A DNA stretch of 64,000 bases, from positions 62,001 to 126,000 of the forward strand of contig JAWXUU010000006.1 in NCBI GenBank assembly GCA_044426085.1, written 5' to 3'. This document shows positions 17,146-26,280 of this stretch, piece by piece (within the stretch, counting starts at the first letter, position 1; the number at the start of each line of letters is the position of its first letter). The stretch comes from JAWXUU01 sp044426085. Lineage in GTDB: Bacteria > Bacillota > Clostridia > Christensenellales > CAMQZB01. The notes under the pieces are model-generated. The model was not told the DNA's origin. It did not search any database and saw nothing but the letters and a program-made list of their open reading frames with translations. The position numbers and the translations under genes were made by a program.

Positions 17146-18582
17146 CTACGCTTCGCTCACCATCATTTCCGGGTCCAAAATTTCATCTCTTATTCTCATT
17201 TTTGTTTTTAAAAGAACTACTGTGAATGCGATGAACATTGCTGTGACGGCAGCAAGGCATATGAGGCCTGCCGCAACCGACGATGCGGCGTAGGGCACTA
17301 GCAAGAAGATTGGGAAGCCGAACGCGATTGCTGGGAGTGATTGCAAGACTGCGTTTGTTGCGGCTGGCGTTTTGAATTGCGGGTCGATTTCGCGAAGGAG
17401 AATCATGCCTGTTGAAAGCGTGCCTGTTAGCATGCCGAACATAACAAAGAACATTTCTTGGTTATATTGCGGATAGATTCTGTCGCAGATGAAACGCATA
17501 TATACAAACGTGACAAAAAGTCCCAAAGTGCACACGATGATAAGCGGAACAAAAAGGCTTTTAAGCGCGGAAATTTCTATTGCGGCAATGCCCGCAACTA
17601 TCATGAAATCAAACATCGCACCGCTGAAACGGTTAAGCAAAAATTCGCTTGGGTATGTTCTGCTCATCACGCCATCTTTTCTTAGTTTCAAGAAAACTTT
17701 TTTCACCACAACCGCAACGATTGTGCCGAACATGAAGTTCAGACCCCAAATAAGCGGACGCACTGTGCCTTCACCAAAACTTCCGAGATATGTGACAGAG
17801 AGATAATCGATAATCGCAATCAACAAAAATGTTGCGAAGTATATTCCAAACACGATTGCAAGCTGAATTGTGAACTTATCAACCGATTCCGCAAGCGGGA
17901 TTTCGTCTGGACTTGATGTTGCTTGAGCCTGTGAAGAAAAAGTATCTTCCACCTTGCCAAGCCTTTCAAGTTTACCTTGTTTTTTCAATATGTTCATATA
18001 TACAACACCGAAAATGCAAGCGCAAAGGAAGCCAATCGCGGCGATTGCAAGACCAAAGCTTGCACCGCTTTCAAAGCCGTATGTTTCGTATATCACGCCA
18101 AAGCTGTAGGCTTGCCCAGGACCTTGACCAAAGCCAAGCGGAAGCAAAATACCAGAGGCAAAAAACAAATCTGGCATGATTGTGAACGCGAGAAGCATTG
18201 TGCAGGCAAGCCCCACGATGCATTGCACAAGATAGCCCGAAACAGTTATCATGCCCGTTGCTGTTATTGTTTTTGGCGAAGAAATCGCCTTGCCCGTTTT
18301 TTGCGAAACCGACGGTTTCAACGCAACCGCGATAAAGCCAAGCCCAAGCGAATGATACGTCAATGTTTCCATGAACGTGTTATCGATAAACCTTTCGCAA
18401 ATGGGAATGTTTTTAACCGCAAGAATCAAGAAACCCGCAATAACCGCTGTTGGCAAAAGCGACCTTCTGATAAAGCCAATTTTTCTTCTTAGCACATTTC
18501 CAACAGCAATCGCCATTGCAATTATGCCCATTTGGATTATGAATGTCCAAAGACTATAATCCCAAAAATAAGTTACCGTCAT
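17146..18582 (-). CDS. sodium/glutamate symporter family (GltS/ESS-like) permease
   Basis: 478 aa, about ten to twelve membrane segments. Family-like features are the glycine-rich re-entrant regions, including SGILLPLGFGQGPGQAYSFG (residue ~140-160) and the second-half FVMFGMLTGTLSTGMILLREIDP. A cytoplasmic loop at ~210-240 is hydrophilic. It probably imports glutamate or another carboxylate with sodium; substrate not proven. The first 29 bp overlap the 3' end of the upstream acyltransferase gene, indicating coupling. The TAG stop lies in the loop of a gcgaagc hairpin next to repeat R6. Confidence 0.8.
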   Translation of the reverse strand: MTVTYFWDYSLWTFIIQMGIIAMAIAVGNVLRRKIGFIRRSLLPTAVIAGFLILAVKNIPICERFIDNTFMETLTYHSLGLGFIAVALKPSVSQKTGKAISSPKTITATGMITVSGYLVQCIVGLACTMLLAFTIMPDLFFASGILLPLGFGQGPGQAYSFGVIYETYGFESGASFGLAIAAIGFLCACIFGVVYMNILKKQGKLERLGKVEDTFSSQAQATSSPDEIPLAESVDKFTIQLAIVFGIYFATFLLIAIIDYLSVTYLGSFGEGTVRPLIWGLNFMFGTIVAVVVKKVFLKLRKDGVMSRTYPSEFLLNRFSGAMFDFMIVAGIAAIEISALKSLFVPLIIVCTLGLFVTFVYMRFICDRIYPQYNQEMFFVMFGMLTGTLSTGMILLREIDPQFKTPAATNAVLQSLPAIAFGFPIFLLVPYAASSVAAGLICLAAVTAMFIAFTVVLLKTKMRIRDEILDPEMMVSEA

Positions 18583-19765
18583 TCGTTACCCCTTCTTTCC
18601 TTTGTTTGATTATATAAAACATGTTCATATATTTCATCATGCTTGTTGGTACGCCATTTTCTTTCAAGTGATAGATTGTATTTTTTGTGTAGATAATGAC
18701 TTTAGTTCTTGCCATCAGACCCATATTCAAGATATCTTCAAATGGGACATGGAGTTTTCTTTCGCCATTTTTGAATGTTTCAAGACCGTTTTTTTCGGAA
18801 AATTTCACATCGAACACGCCGAGAACTGAAAGGTGCATGTTATCCACTTGGAACACGTTGATACTGTTATCCGACAAGACAATATCGTTATCTTCCTTTG
18901 AAAACATTTCAATCGCAACAGCACGTTGCCATTTATACCAATCGGCAATCCTTGGGAAATTGAAGTTTCCACGCATTGGTTTTAGCGTTAAATCTTCAAG
19001 ATATTCCACTTCAAGGTCGCAATTTTTGCAACCAATCATATTGCCCTTTGATGTGATGTTATCCATTTTTCCGCAGTTTGGGCAGATATAAACAGCCCTT
19101 TCCACGTTTTCTGCACGCACTTTTGATTTGCAGCTGAATTCTTCTTTTTCAACTGAAAGTCCCGCTTTGATTTTCTCGTATAGCGTTTCTACGCTCATTT
19201 CGGCAACTTCGCTTGCGGGGATAATCTCGCGAACAAGACCTTGCATTCTGCCTTTTCTTTGCTTGTTTGCAAACCTTGGCAAAACACCATATCCACCCAC
19301 TAGGTTATATATTACCAAATCGGATTTCAACATTTTCACAAACTTGGCAATGGCGATATCAACGTGGCAAAGTTCTCCGCTGTATGTTCTGTTGCCTTCG
19401 GGGAAAACCATTACGTTTCCGCCTTCATTGACAACCCTTTTCGCTTTTCTGACTGCTGTTAGATCCTTTGACGATTTCGCTTTTGGGATTATGCCAAGCA
19501 TCCAAATGATATATCTGCCTGTCCACTTGTTCAAAAGGTCGTCTGACGCCAAAAAATACAGCGCTTTGTTGAAATATGACCCCACCATAAACTGATCGGC
19601 AAATGTCGTGTGGTTGCAAATAACAACGTGACTTTTTCCCTTTTCAAGTTTGACGACTTTCGCAGTGAATCCATATCTGATTCTGCAATAAATTCTGCCA
19701 ATAGGGCGGAAAATCCCAAAGAAAATACTGTGTCTTTTCCGCATCATTGTGTTTTTCTTCTTCAT
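18554..19765 (-). CDS. PlsC-like acyltransferase with C-terminal zinc ribbon
   Basis: 403 aa. The 1-acylglycerol-3-phosphate acyltransferase domain (~30-230) has the catalytic HX4D motif in CNHTTFADQF, and VFPEGNRTYSG as the glycerophosphate-binding motif. A zinc ribbon follows (CPNCGKMDN ... CKNCDLEVEY, ~240-265). The last 130 residues form an unassigned domain with short basic and beta-rich segments. The likely role is phospholipid or glycolipid acylation at the membrane. The ATG at 19765 is preceded by AGAGGT; upstream ATGs are less well placed. It overlaps the symporter gene by 29 bp. Confidence 0.85.
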   Translation of the reverse strand: MKKKNTMMRKRHSIFFGIFRPIGRIYCRIRYGFTAKVVKLEKGKSHVVICNHTTFADQFMVGSYFNKALYFLASDDLLNKWTGRYIIWMLGIIPKAKSSKDLTAVRKAKRVVNEGGNVMVFPEGNRTYSGELCHVDIAIAKFVKMLKSDLVIYNLVGGYGVLPRFANKQRKGRMQGLVREIIPASEVAEMSVETLYEKIKAGLSVEKEEFSCKSKVRAENVERAVYICPNCGKMDNITSKGNMIGCKNCDLEVEYLEDLTLKPMRGNFNFPRIADWYKWQRAVAIEMFSKEDNDIVLSDNSINVFQVDNMHLSVLGVFDVKFSEKNGLETFKNGERKLHVPFEDILNMGLMARTKVIIYTKNTIYHLKENGVPTSMMKYMNMFYIIKQRKEGVTNDGNLFLGL

Positions 19766-19907
19766 TATGTACCTCTTTCTTGCTTTATTCAATTTGTTTA
19801 CTTACAGTTTATTTCTGCATAAGTATAGCATAAATCACCGCCATACACAAATGATTGCAAGCTTTTGTGGGCAAATTTATCACGCATTTGCTTGGATTTT
19901 CTTTACG

Positions 19908-21221
19908 TTATTTATTTGCAAGAACATAATCCCTTGCAATTTGGTGGATATCCCCCGCACCCAGAAATAAAACCCTTTGAAAATCAGCTGTTTCAAGGCG
20001 CTTTTCAAGCTTATCTTTGCTGACAAATTCGGCATTTTGCAAATTTGAACAAAGGTGTTCGCCACTGCCGAGATAATCGAATTTTTCACGGGCGGGATAG
20101 GTTTGCGTTATTATCAAATTTTCAAACCCCGAAAGGGCAACCACAAATTCCTTTAGCATAGCTTTTGTTCTTGAATAGGTGTGCGGTTGAAAAATCACAA
20201 GCGTTTCCGACCCGAAAATTTCGCTTATTCCCAAAACTTGTGTTGGGTGGTGGGCATAGTCGCAAAAAATTTCACACCCATTTGCAAACCCGATTTGTTC
20301 AAGGCGACGCTTAACACCAAAAAATCCCGAAATCCCCTTTTGGATTTCGAAAGGCGTCGCCCCAAAAAGATACCCAACCACGCACGCGAAAAGTGCGTTT
20401 TCCACATTGAATCTGCCCAAAATTTTCAGTTGGATTTCGCAAATAAAGCTGTTTTTCTTATAAAAATCAAAGGCGAATTTCCCCTTTTCGCTCTTCAAAT
20501 TTCGCGCGGAAAAATCAGGGGGATTTTGGGAAAATTCAAGGCTTGTTGCGTCACAAACCAAAACTTCGCAAAACACACCCTTGGGAATATCAACTTTGCT
20601 TGCGACAGCTTTTGAAGTTACCACAAATTCGCTTGAATGCGCGAACTTTTCAAAGGATTTGTTTTGCTGAACCGCCGTTTTGAAATAGTCGGGGTGGTCG
20701 TATTCCACGTTTAAAATCACACCGACAGTGGGGGATAAAAAAAGGAAGTTGTCGCAATATTCACACGCTTCGCAAAGGAAAATATCACCACCATTTCCGC
20801 ATTTTTTTCGAGCATTTTCACCGCCGATATGCAGCGTTGCAAAAAGCCCCGCAAATGCGAAAATCTCACCAATCATCGCGGTTGTAGTGGTTTTGCCATG
20901 ACTGCCCGAAACCGCCACAACCTTTTCGAATCCGCGTGAAATAAGCCCCAACAGTTCCCCGCGCGAAAACGTGCAGATGTGATTTTCCCTAGCGTATTTC
21001 AGCTCGGGATTTTCCGCTGAAATCGCCGAAGAATACACCACAATTTGCGTGCCCGCGGGGATGTTTTTTTCGCTGTGGGTTTTATAAACCTTAACGCCAA
21101 GCGATTCAAGATATGGCGCACCGCCACTATCCGATCCGCAAACGCACATATCTTTTTCAAGCAAAATTTCGCAAAGCCCGCTCATGGAAGCCCCGCCAAT
21201 CCCAATCATATAAACTTTCAT
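19908..21221 (-). CDS. murC: UDP-N-acetylmuramate-L-alanine ligase
   Basis: Adds L-Ala to UDP-MurNAc in peptidoglycan precursor synthesis; cytosolic. 437 aa. The N-terminal UDP-binding loop GIGGASMSGL, the ATP loop AVSGSHGKTTTTAM, the EACEYCDNFLFL segment and the VEYDHPDYF motif (HPD) are all MurC-type. The C-terminal domain includes GVKRRLEQIG and DYAHHPTQV (DYAHHP). The start at 21221 gives the family N-terminus directly at the Rossmann-like loop; two upstream ATGs lack support. Single gene, separated from the acyltransferase by 140 bp. Confidence 0.95.
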   Translation of the reverse strand: MKVYMIGIGGASMSGLCEILLEKDMCVCGSDSGGAPYLESLGVKVYKTHSEKNIPAGTQIVVYSSAISAENPELKYARENHICTFSRGELLGLISRGFEKVVAVSGSHGKTTTTAMIGEIFAFAGLFATLHIGGENARKKCGNGGDIFLCEACEYCDNFLFLSPTVGVILNVEYDHPDYFKTAVQQNKSFEKFAHSSEFVVTSKAVASKVDIPKGVFCEVLVCDATSLEFSQNPPDFSARNLKSEKGKFAFDFYKKNSFICEIQLKILGRFNVENALFACVVGYLFGATPFEIQKGISGFFGVKRRLEQIGFANGCEIFCDYAHHPTQVLGISEIFGSETLVIFQPHTYSRTKAMLKEFVVALSGFENLIITQTYPAREKFDYLGSGEHLCSNLQNAEFVSKDKLEKRLETADFQRVLFLGAGDIHQIARDYVLANK

Positions 21222-21478
21222 ATTTTCTCTTTTCATAATAAGATGTTTATGCAACAGCCTTAAAAATGTTGCAAGAAAATATATTTGTTATGGACTTTTA
21301 TGACATTGCAGTTGTTTGCTATTTCCAAATTCAAACATCATTTGGGTTTTATGCACGAATTCTGTTAAGAAAATCGCAGTGAAATGGTGTTTTATGTGGA
21401 AAATTGTTAAATAAATAACGTATTTCACTTATGCACAAAAAAAGAACAAAAAATATCAAAAAAATATTTGAAAATGTA

Positions 21479-21507
21479 TTGAAAAATGTAAATTTATGGT
21501 GTATGAT
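21479..21507 (+). promoter_or_regulatory. sigma-A-type promoter of spoVG
   Basis: A -35 TTGAAA at 21479-21484 and a -10 TATGAT at 21502-21507 are 17 bp apart. The expected start is near 21514, about 38 bp before the gene. The remaining gap from murC (21222-21478) is A/T-rich with a small GCAACA hairpin near 21252 and no gene. No clear sigma-H motif was recognised. Confidence 0.7.
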
Positions 21508-21551
21508 ATCTCTATTATACTATATAAATACTTAGATGGGGGGAATAAATA

Positions 21552-21827
21552 ATGGATTTAAACATCACTGACGTAAGAGTAAGACTTGTAAAAAAAGATG
21601 AAAGCAAACTCAAAGCAGTTGCTTCCATCACTATCGACGATTGCTTTGTGGTGCATGATATCAAAATCATTCAAGGCACTGAACATCCGTTCATTGCTAT
21701 GCCTAGCAGAAAAACGCAGGAAGGCGAATATAAAGATGTCGCTCATCCAATCAGCACTTCAACACGCGATATGCTTTCAAAAATCGTTTTGGAAGAATAT
21801 CAAAAAGCTTTGCTTGTGGAAGCTTGA
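21552..21827 (+). CDS. spoVG: SpoVG family RNA/DNA-binding regulator
   Basis: 91 aa, normal length. Family residues are clear: the N-terminal ITDVRVRLV, KAVASITIDDCFVVHDIKIIQG, FIAMPSRKT, and YKDVAHPIS. SpoVG-type proteins bind nucleic acids and affect septation, virulence and sporulation in Firmicutes. GATGGGGGG lies upstream of the ATG. It has its own promoter and a downstream terminator, so it is monocistronic. Confidence 0.95.
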   Translation: MDLNITDVRVRLVKKDESKLKAVASITIDDCFVVHDIKIIQGTEHPFIAMPSRKTQEGEYKDVAHPISTSTRDMLSKIVLEEYQKALLVEA

Positions 21828-21955
21828 TAATAAATTGATTTTATCGTTAAGCTTAACTTGCATGACATAAGTCTTTGTGTTTTGTCAAAAATTATGATAT
21901 TTAGAAGGGTATTTTGTATACTCAATTATTATTATTTTTTTAACTTTTTTCAACG

Positions 21956-21990
21956 AAAAAGAGCGACCTTTTTGTTCGCTCTTTTTTGTT
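21956..21990 (+). terminator. intrinsic terminator after spoVG
   Basis: The stem aaagagcga / tcgctctttt is followed by a T-run. It lies between spoVG and the convergent lipoprotein gene. Confidence 0.75.
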
Positions 21991-22062
21991 GCCATTTTGG
22001 CTGTTTTTTAGTTGTTTTTTTGTTGTTTTTAGTTATTTTTTAGCTGAAATACCGCGTTTTGA

Positions 22063-22737
22063 TTACGCTTTTTTTGATTCTTTTGCGATGTTGTTTTCAA
22101 TTTCGCCGTTTTGTTTTTCGCCGTTTTCACCGTGTGGTCTTGCGGGTCTTTCACCGTGTGGTCTTTCAGGTCTTTCAGGTCTTTCGCCCCTTTCGCCGTG
22201 TGGTCTTTCGTGTTTTTCAGGTCTTTTTTCATCGATACCTTCAGCGTTTGGATCTTGAGTTTTTTCAGGTTTTGCCTTTTTTCCAATTGCTTCTTTTGCG
22301 ACGATTTTGCCACGGGCTTTCAGCATGTTTTCATCTTGCATTTCGCTTTGAATACCATCTTCTGGCATAATTCCATCTTCAGGCATGATTTCTTCTGGCA
22401 TGATTCCGTCTTCTGGCATAATTCCATCTTCCGGCATGATTCCATCTTCAGGCATGATTTCGTCTTCCGGCATGATTTCTTGGTTTTCATCGGCTGAAAG
22501 TTTATATTCTTCTAGTTTTTCACGCACATCGGAAAGTGATTTTTGAGTTTCACTTGGCAAGTCTTCGAAGATATCAATCAGTCTGTCTGCTTCCATTTTC
22601 ACCGCTGTTGGTGCGGAATTTTCCCAATCGAATTTGTCGAACTCGGTTTTGAATTCCCCTTGAGTCATGTCGCTAGTACAAGCGACGCAGGTTGTGATTA
22701 CGGCAATCGCAAGAATAATTGCAACGAATTTTTTCAT
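22063..22737 (-). CDS. predicted lipoprotein with EDGIMP and HGER-type repeats
   Basis: 224 aa. The signal peptide KKFVAIILAIAVITTCVAC ends in a lipobox-like Cys near residue 20, so it is probably lipid-anchored outside the membrane. Residues ~20-90 are an acidic helical domain (FEDLPSETQKSLSDVREKLEEYKL). Residues ~95-130 consist of about seven copies of a 6-7 residue unit, PEDGIM. The C-terminal third is an Arg/Pro/His/Glu repeat (HGERGERPERPERP). GGAGG precedes the ATG at 22737. No known domain; the repeats suggest a surface or wall-associated spacer. Confidence 0.75.
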   Translation of the reverse strand: MKKFVAIILAIAVITTCVACTSDMTQGEFKTEFDKFDWENSAPTAVKMEADRLIDIFEDLPSETQKSLSDVREKLEEYKLSADENQEIMPEDEIMPEDGIMPEDGIMPEDGIMPEEIMPEDGIMPEDGIQSEMQDENMLKARGKIVAKEAIGKKAKPEKTQDPNAEGIDEKRPEKHERPHGERGERPERPERPHGERPARPHGENGEKQNGEIENNIAKESKKA

Positions 22738-22911
22738 ATGTTTTCCTCCATTTTTGTTTGAAAATATTCTTTCCAAACACGATAAATTTTATCCGCAATC
22801 AAAATTTTTGGCTGTGCGGTTTGTTTGCTTTGCCAAAAATTTATTTCGCAAGCATATTTTTTGCACTATGCTCATATTTTATTCTATACGCAAGTGATTT
22901 TGGAGAAATTT

Positions 22912-23178
22912 ATGAACGCAAACAACGAAACAACCAATTCAACATTTTATATCGAGAACTTGAAAAAAGGAACTGCGACGGGTGTGCTTGAAGTTATCAG
23001 CTTTTCGCCCACCGAAATTTTGCTTAGGATTGAAAGTGGCAAAATGGAAATTTGTGGGAGCGCACTTGAAGTTAAGGCTTTCAACACCCAAACGGGGGAG
23101 CTAGCTTTTGAAGGGGGAATAACTTCCGTTGCGCTTAAGCAAAACAAAACTTCCTTTTGGGAGCGGATTTCCAAATAA
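22912..23178 (+). CDS. yabP: sporulation protein YabP-like
   Basis: 88 aa. YabP/YqfC family pattern: a short N-terminal tail, GVLEVISFSPTEILLRIESG (as in GVxDVxSFDExxVxLxT), then GSALEVKAFNTQTGELAFEG. In spore formers this family is needed for sporulation-coat related steps. GGAG precedes the ATG at 22912. Its TAA stop overlaps the next gene's ATG (TAATG), as in the yabP-yabQ pair. Confidence 0.75.
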   Translation: MNANNETTNSTFYIENLKKGTATGVLEVISFSPTEILLRIESGKMEICGSALEVKAFNTQTGELAFEGGITSVALKQNKTSFWERISK

Positions 23179-23426
23179 TGGATTACATCCTTTTTGAAAC
23201 GCAATCAAACTTTGCTCAGCTTGTTTGCTTTTCTTGTTGCGGGGGAGTTTTCGGCACGCTGTCAAGGCTTTTCAATAGGAAAAATTCAATCGCCATTTCA
23301 GCGGTCACCTTTTTTCTTCTAGCAATCAGCGTCGTTACCTGCTCCGCCTTTATAAATAAATCCCACGTGGGATATCAAACGTTTCTTGTGCCACTTTTGG
23401 TTTTCTTCACAATAAAAAATGCGTAA
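23178..23426 (+). CDS. yabQ: small membrane protein, YabQ-like
   Basis: 82 aa with three hydrophobic segments (FAQLVCFSCCGGVFGTL; ISAVTFFLLAISVVTCSAF; LVPLLVFFTI). Identification rests on its place directly after yabP and on topology, not on strong motifs; YabQ is normally longer. The start overlaps the yabP stop, so translation is coupled. A strong terminator follows within 2 bp of the stop. Confidence 0.5.
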   Translation: MDYILFETQSNFAQLVCFSCCGGVFGTLSRLFNRKNSIAISAVTFFLLAISVVTCSAFINKSHVGYQTFLVPLLVFFTIKNA

Positions 23427-23466
23427 AAACTCCCCAAGCTACCGAAACGCTTGGGGAGTTTTTTTG
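23426..23466 (+). terminator. intrinsic terminator after yabPQ
   Basis: aaaaactccccaagc and its complement enclose a short loop, followed by seven T residues. Strong rho-independent terminator. Confidence 0.85.
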
Positions 23467-23757
23467 GGCGGCGGTGGTCGACTAGATACAAAATTCTGCA
23501 CCACTTAAATAATTAAAAATTAAAAATTAAAAATTAAAAATTAAAAATTGTGGTAAGGCATGGGCTTCGCCCTATGCATTCAATATTAGATAAGAGAAAA
23601 GGAACGTTACCTTCAACAAGTGCCGTTCCTTTTAAAATTCCCAAATAATAGTATGCACGAGCAACGCGAGTGCTTTACCACAATTTTTAATTTTTAATTT
23701 TTAATTTTTAATTCGAGTGGCAAAGCCACTTGTATCTAGTCGACCAACGCCGCCCTA
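23466..23757. repeat. structured intergenic repeat, copy R7, with outer inverted modules
   Basis: Core at 23547-23684 with central stem aaaaggaacg / cgttcctttt. It is flanked on both sides by inverted copies of an outer module (gggcggcg-ggtcgactagatacaa), so the whole 290 bp is one large inverted repeat. The outermost bases of the right module form the TAG stop of the MFS gene. Confidence 0.9.
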
Positions 23758-25056
23758 ATCATTCACTTCCCCGTGTTTTACTTGGCTCATTGTTATGAGG
23801 GCTAGAACGGTGAAGACTACTGCGTATGGGAAAAGCACTGAATAGTCGGCGAAAGTTCCGCTTGATGTGAATTTTTGGTTGACTTCACCCATGTATCCGA
23901 TGAGCGCGCCCGACAAGATTGGCGTAACGATTTGGGCAGACATGGAGAAAGTGTAGTACATACCCGTATATTTGCCAAGAGTTTTACCCTTTGACATTTG
24001 CACCACCATTGGGAGCGAGTTCACGTTGATAGCCGCCCAGCCAAAGCCCGCAAGGACGAACGCTGGAGTTATCAAAAATGAAGTGTTTTCGTTTAGGAAC
24101 ATTGGGATTGCAAACGCAATGCCAAGCGTTATCACACCCGCGATGATAGTTTTTTTGCGACCTAGTTTTGTTGCGACGTTTCCGATTGGGATAAACGCAA
24201 CAAGTGCCGCAACGTTTGCCACAATCAGTGGAGAGGCAAACGAGCCGTCGGTGAGTCCGAGTTCTAGTTCGGCATACATTGAATAGCCTGTTGTTACAGC
24301 GTTATACGCCATGAACCAGAAAAGAATTGACATCAAGATAAACAAAAGCGACCTTTTTTGCTCTTTTGAAAGGTTATCGTTGCCTGTTTCTTCGCTTGCG
24401 AGTTCTTCTTCCGTTTTGAAAACGCCGTTTTGTTTTTCATATTCCGCTGTTTGAGCGTGGCAGATTTCCAAAAGTTTGTTTTCTTTCACGGTGAGCACCA
24501 TAACGATGATACAAATCAGCATGAGCACAGCAACGCAAAGGAAAATCGGCATATAAACACCGTCTTTATATATAAAAGTTATAAGTCCCAAAATGATTGT
24601 TCCGCCGATTGTGCCCATAAGGTTTATAATCGCGTTACCCTTAGAACGAAGGTGTGGCGGAGTTACATCCGGCATGAGCGCAACTGCGGGCGAGCGATAT
24701 GTGCTCATCACCACAAGGATTGCCATTATCGCAAAGAAGAACATCAAAATTGAGTTTGCGGAAACTGAAATCGGAACAAACACAATGAAAATCACCGCAA
24801 AGATTGTGCCGATGACAACAAACGGCATACGCTTGCCATAAGGCGTGGAAACCTTGTCGGATATCGCACCAAAAAGTGGCATAAGAAAAACAGCAAGCAC
24901 GTTATCAATTGCCATAACCATACCTTTTATCGTTTCTGAAAGCCCGAATTCGTTCACCAAAATTTTCGGAACAATTCCATCATACAACTGAGAAAACATC
25001 GTGATGCTCATAAACGCAAGCCCAACGAGCAATGTTTGTTTCACATTAAGTTTCAT
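23755..25056 (-). CDS. MFS transporter (SLC45/sugar-transporter-like)
   Basis: 433 aa, twelve predicted membrane segments with a hydrophilic central loop (~210-240, TEEELASEETGNDN). The MFS loop motif is seen as FGAISDKVSTPYGKRMPFV after segment 2, and NVATKLGRKKTI in the second half. The N-terminal MFSQLYDGIVPKILV and the DVTPPHLRSKGNAIINLMG segments resemble sugar-transporting MFS proteins of the SLC45/GPH-like group. Substrate unknown. AAAGGAG lies 7 bp upstream of the ATG. The stop codon coincides with the edge of repeat R7. Confidence 0.8.
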   Translation of the reverse strand: MKLNVKQTLLVGLAFMSITMFSQLYDGIVPKILVNEFGLSETIKGMVMAIDNVLAVFLMPLFGAISDKVSTPYGKRMPFVVIGTIFAVIFIVFVPISVSANSILMFFFAIMAILVVMSTYRSPAVALMPDVTPPHLRSKGNAIINLMGTIGGTIILGLITFIYKDGVYMPIFLCVAVLMLICIIVMVLTVKENKLLEICHAQTAEYEKQNGVFKTEEELASEETGNDNLSKEQKRSLLFILMSILFWFMAYNAVTTGYSMYAELELGLTDGSFASPLIVANVAALVAFIPIGNVATKLGRKKTIIAGVITLGIAFAIPMFLNENTSFLITPAFVLAGFGWAAINVNSLPMVVQMSKGKTLGKYTGMYYTFSMSAQIVTPILSGALIGYMGEVNQKFTSSGTFADYSVLFPYAVVFTVLALITMSQVKHGEVND

Positions 25057-25198
25057 TTTAAACTCCTTTACCTTATAATTTTTCTGTCTTTTTATTACAT
25101 CTTTTTATTATACACTACTGTGTTGGGTTTTGCAATAGGAGGAATGTAAAATCCACCTAAAATTTTTAGGAATACCGTATGTTTAGGTGGTGGATTTT

Positions 25199-25475
25199 AT
25201 AATTAAAAATTAAAAACAGGCTTCGCTCTGCGAGCTCGATAAAAATTGAAAATTGTGGTAGGCACTCGCGTTGCTCGTGCATGCTATTATATTTGAAAAT
25301 GGAATAGATACGTTATTTGTTGATAGCAATGCTCTTTTCCTATTATATATAATTGAAAGCACGAACGAAGTGAGTGCATTACCACAATTTTTAATTTTTA
25401 TCGAGCTCGCAGAGCGAAGCCTGTTTTTAATTCGAGCGATACAAATTTTTGTATCTAGTCGACAACCGACGCCTA
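25199..25475. repeat. structured intergenic repeat, copy R8, with side and outer modules
   Basis: Core at 25252-25388. The gcttcgctctgcgagctcga module is present on both sides in inverted orientation. The outer tgtatctagtcgac module is on the right only (25455-25475). It lies in the divergent MFS/rplI gap, upstream of the rplI promoter. Confidence 0.9.
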
Positions 25476-25532
25476 AATTCCACATATTATTCCCAAAATT
25501 GCTGTTTTGGTGGATTTTAAAAGGTTCTTTTG

Positions 25533-25562
25533 TTGACAAACAAAGGGATACTAGGGTATACT
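25533..25562 (+). promoter_or_regulatory. sigma-A promoter of rplI
   Basis: A -35 TTGACA at 25533-25538 and a -10 TATACT at 25557-25562 are 18 bp apart, giving a 5' leader of about 45 nt. Confidence 0.8.
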
Positions 25563-25615
25563 ATCTAAAAGAGTAATTTCAAGGTGGGGATTTACTGCCG
25601 TTTGGAGGAAAATAT

Positions 25616-26068
25616 ATGAAAGTTATATTGCTAAAAGATGTGAAGGGCGTTGGCGTTCAAGGTGAAGTGAAAGAAGTTGCCGTTGGATACGGTCAAAACT
25701 TCCTTATCAAGAAAGGTCTTGCCAAATTGGCGACTGCTGAAGGCATTCACACTGCAAAAGCACAAAAAGATGCTGCAGCACACAGAAAACAAGTGGAAAT
25801 TCAAACAGCGCAAGAAAACATGCGTAAACTTCAAGGCACAGAAATCAAACTTACCCTTAAAGCTGGCGCGTCTGGCAAAGCGTTTGGTAGCATTTCTTCA
25901 AAAGAAGTGGAATCTGAACTTGCTAAGCTTGGATATTCTGTCGATAAGAAAAACATTTCTATGGACGCAATCAAAACTTTCGGCACTTTTGAAGCGCAAG
26001 TCAAACTTTACACTGGCATCGTTGCCACAATCAAAATTATTTCTGAACCAGACCTTATTACGAAATAA
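25616..26068 (+). CDS. rplI: 50S ribosomal protein bL9
   Basis: 150 aa, typical. The N-terminal signature MKVILLKDVKGVGVQGEVKEVAVGYGQNFLIKKG is diagnostic, followed by the long connecting helix (AHRKQVEIQTAQENMRKLQG) and the C-terminal domain (GKAFGSISSKEVESEL). GGAGG upstream. The usual partner dnaC/dnaB helicase does not follow; a half repeat (R17) and typA do. Confidence 0.97.
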   Translation: MKVILLKDVKGVGVQGEVKEVAVGYGQNFLIKKGLAKLATAEGIHTAKAQKDAAAHRKQVEIQTAQENMRKLQGTEIKLTLKAGASGKAFGSISSKEVESELAKLGYSVDKKNISMDAIKTFGTFEAQVKLYTGIVATIKIISEPDLITK

Positions 26069-26132
26069 TTTCGAAGTGAATAATTGAATATTTATAAGCA
26101 CCCTGCGTTTTAGCGGGGTTGTTTTTTGAAAG

Positions 26133-26228
26133 TAAAAGGTTAAAGTGAAAAGTGAAAAGTGTCGCTAGCGTAGCGTACGCCTGAAAGTGTGGTAATGCAC
26201 TCGCGTTGCTCGTGCTTTCAATTTTTAA
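26133..26228. repeat. structured intergenic repeat, half copy R17
   Basis: A gtgaaaa-type flank, the module gctagcgtagcgtacgcc, then only the left half of the core (gtgtggtaatgcactcgcgttgctcgtgctttcaatt). No right arm. Confidence 0.75.
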
Positions 26229-26280
26229 GCCTTTTTGCATTAACAAAAAAAAGAAAATAATTTAATAAAAGGAAAAATAT

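Noticed and set aside
22029..22313. Lys-rich minus-strand frame opposite to, and overlapping, the lipoprotein
   Set aside because: Out-of-frame shadow of the HGER/PERP repeat; no ribosome site.
23355..23366. cccacgtggga inside yabQ as a third parS
   Set aside because: Only the central cacgtg matches; the outer tgtt/aaca arms are missing.
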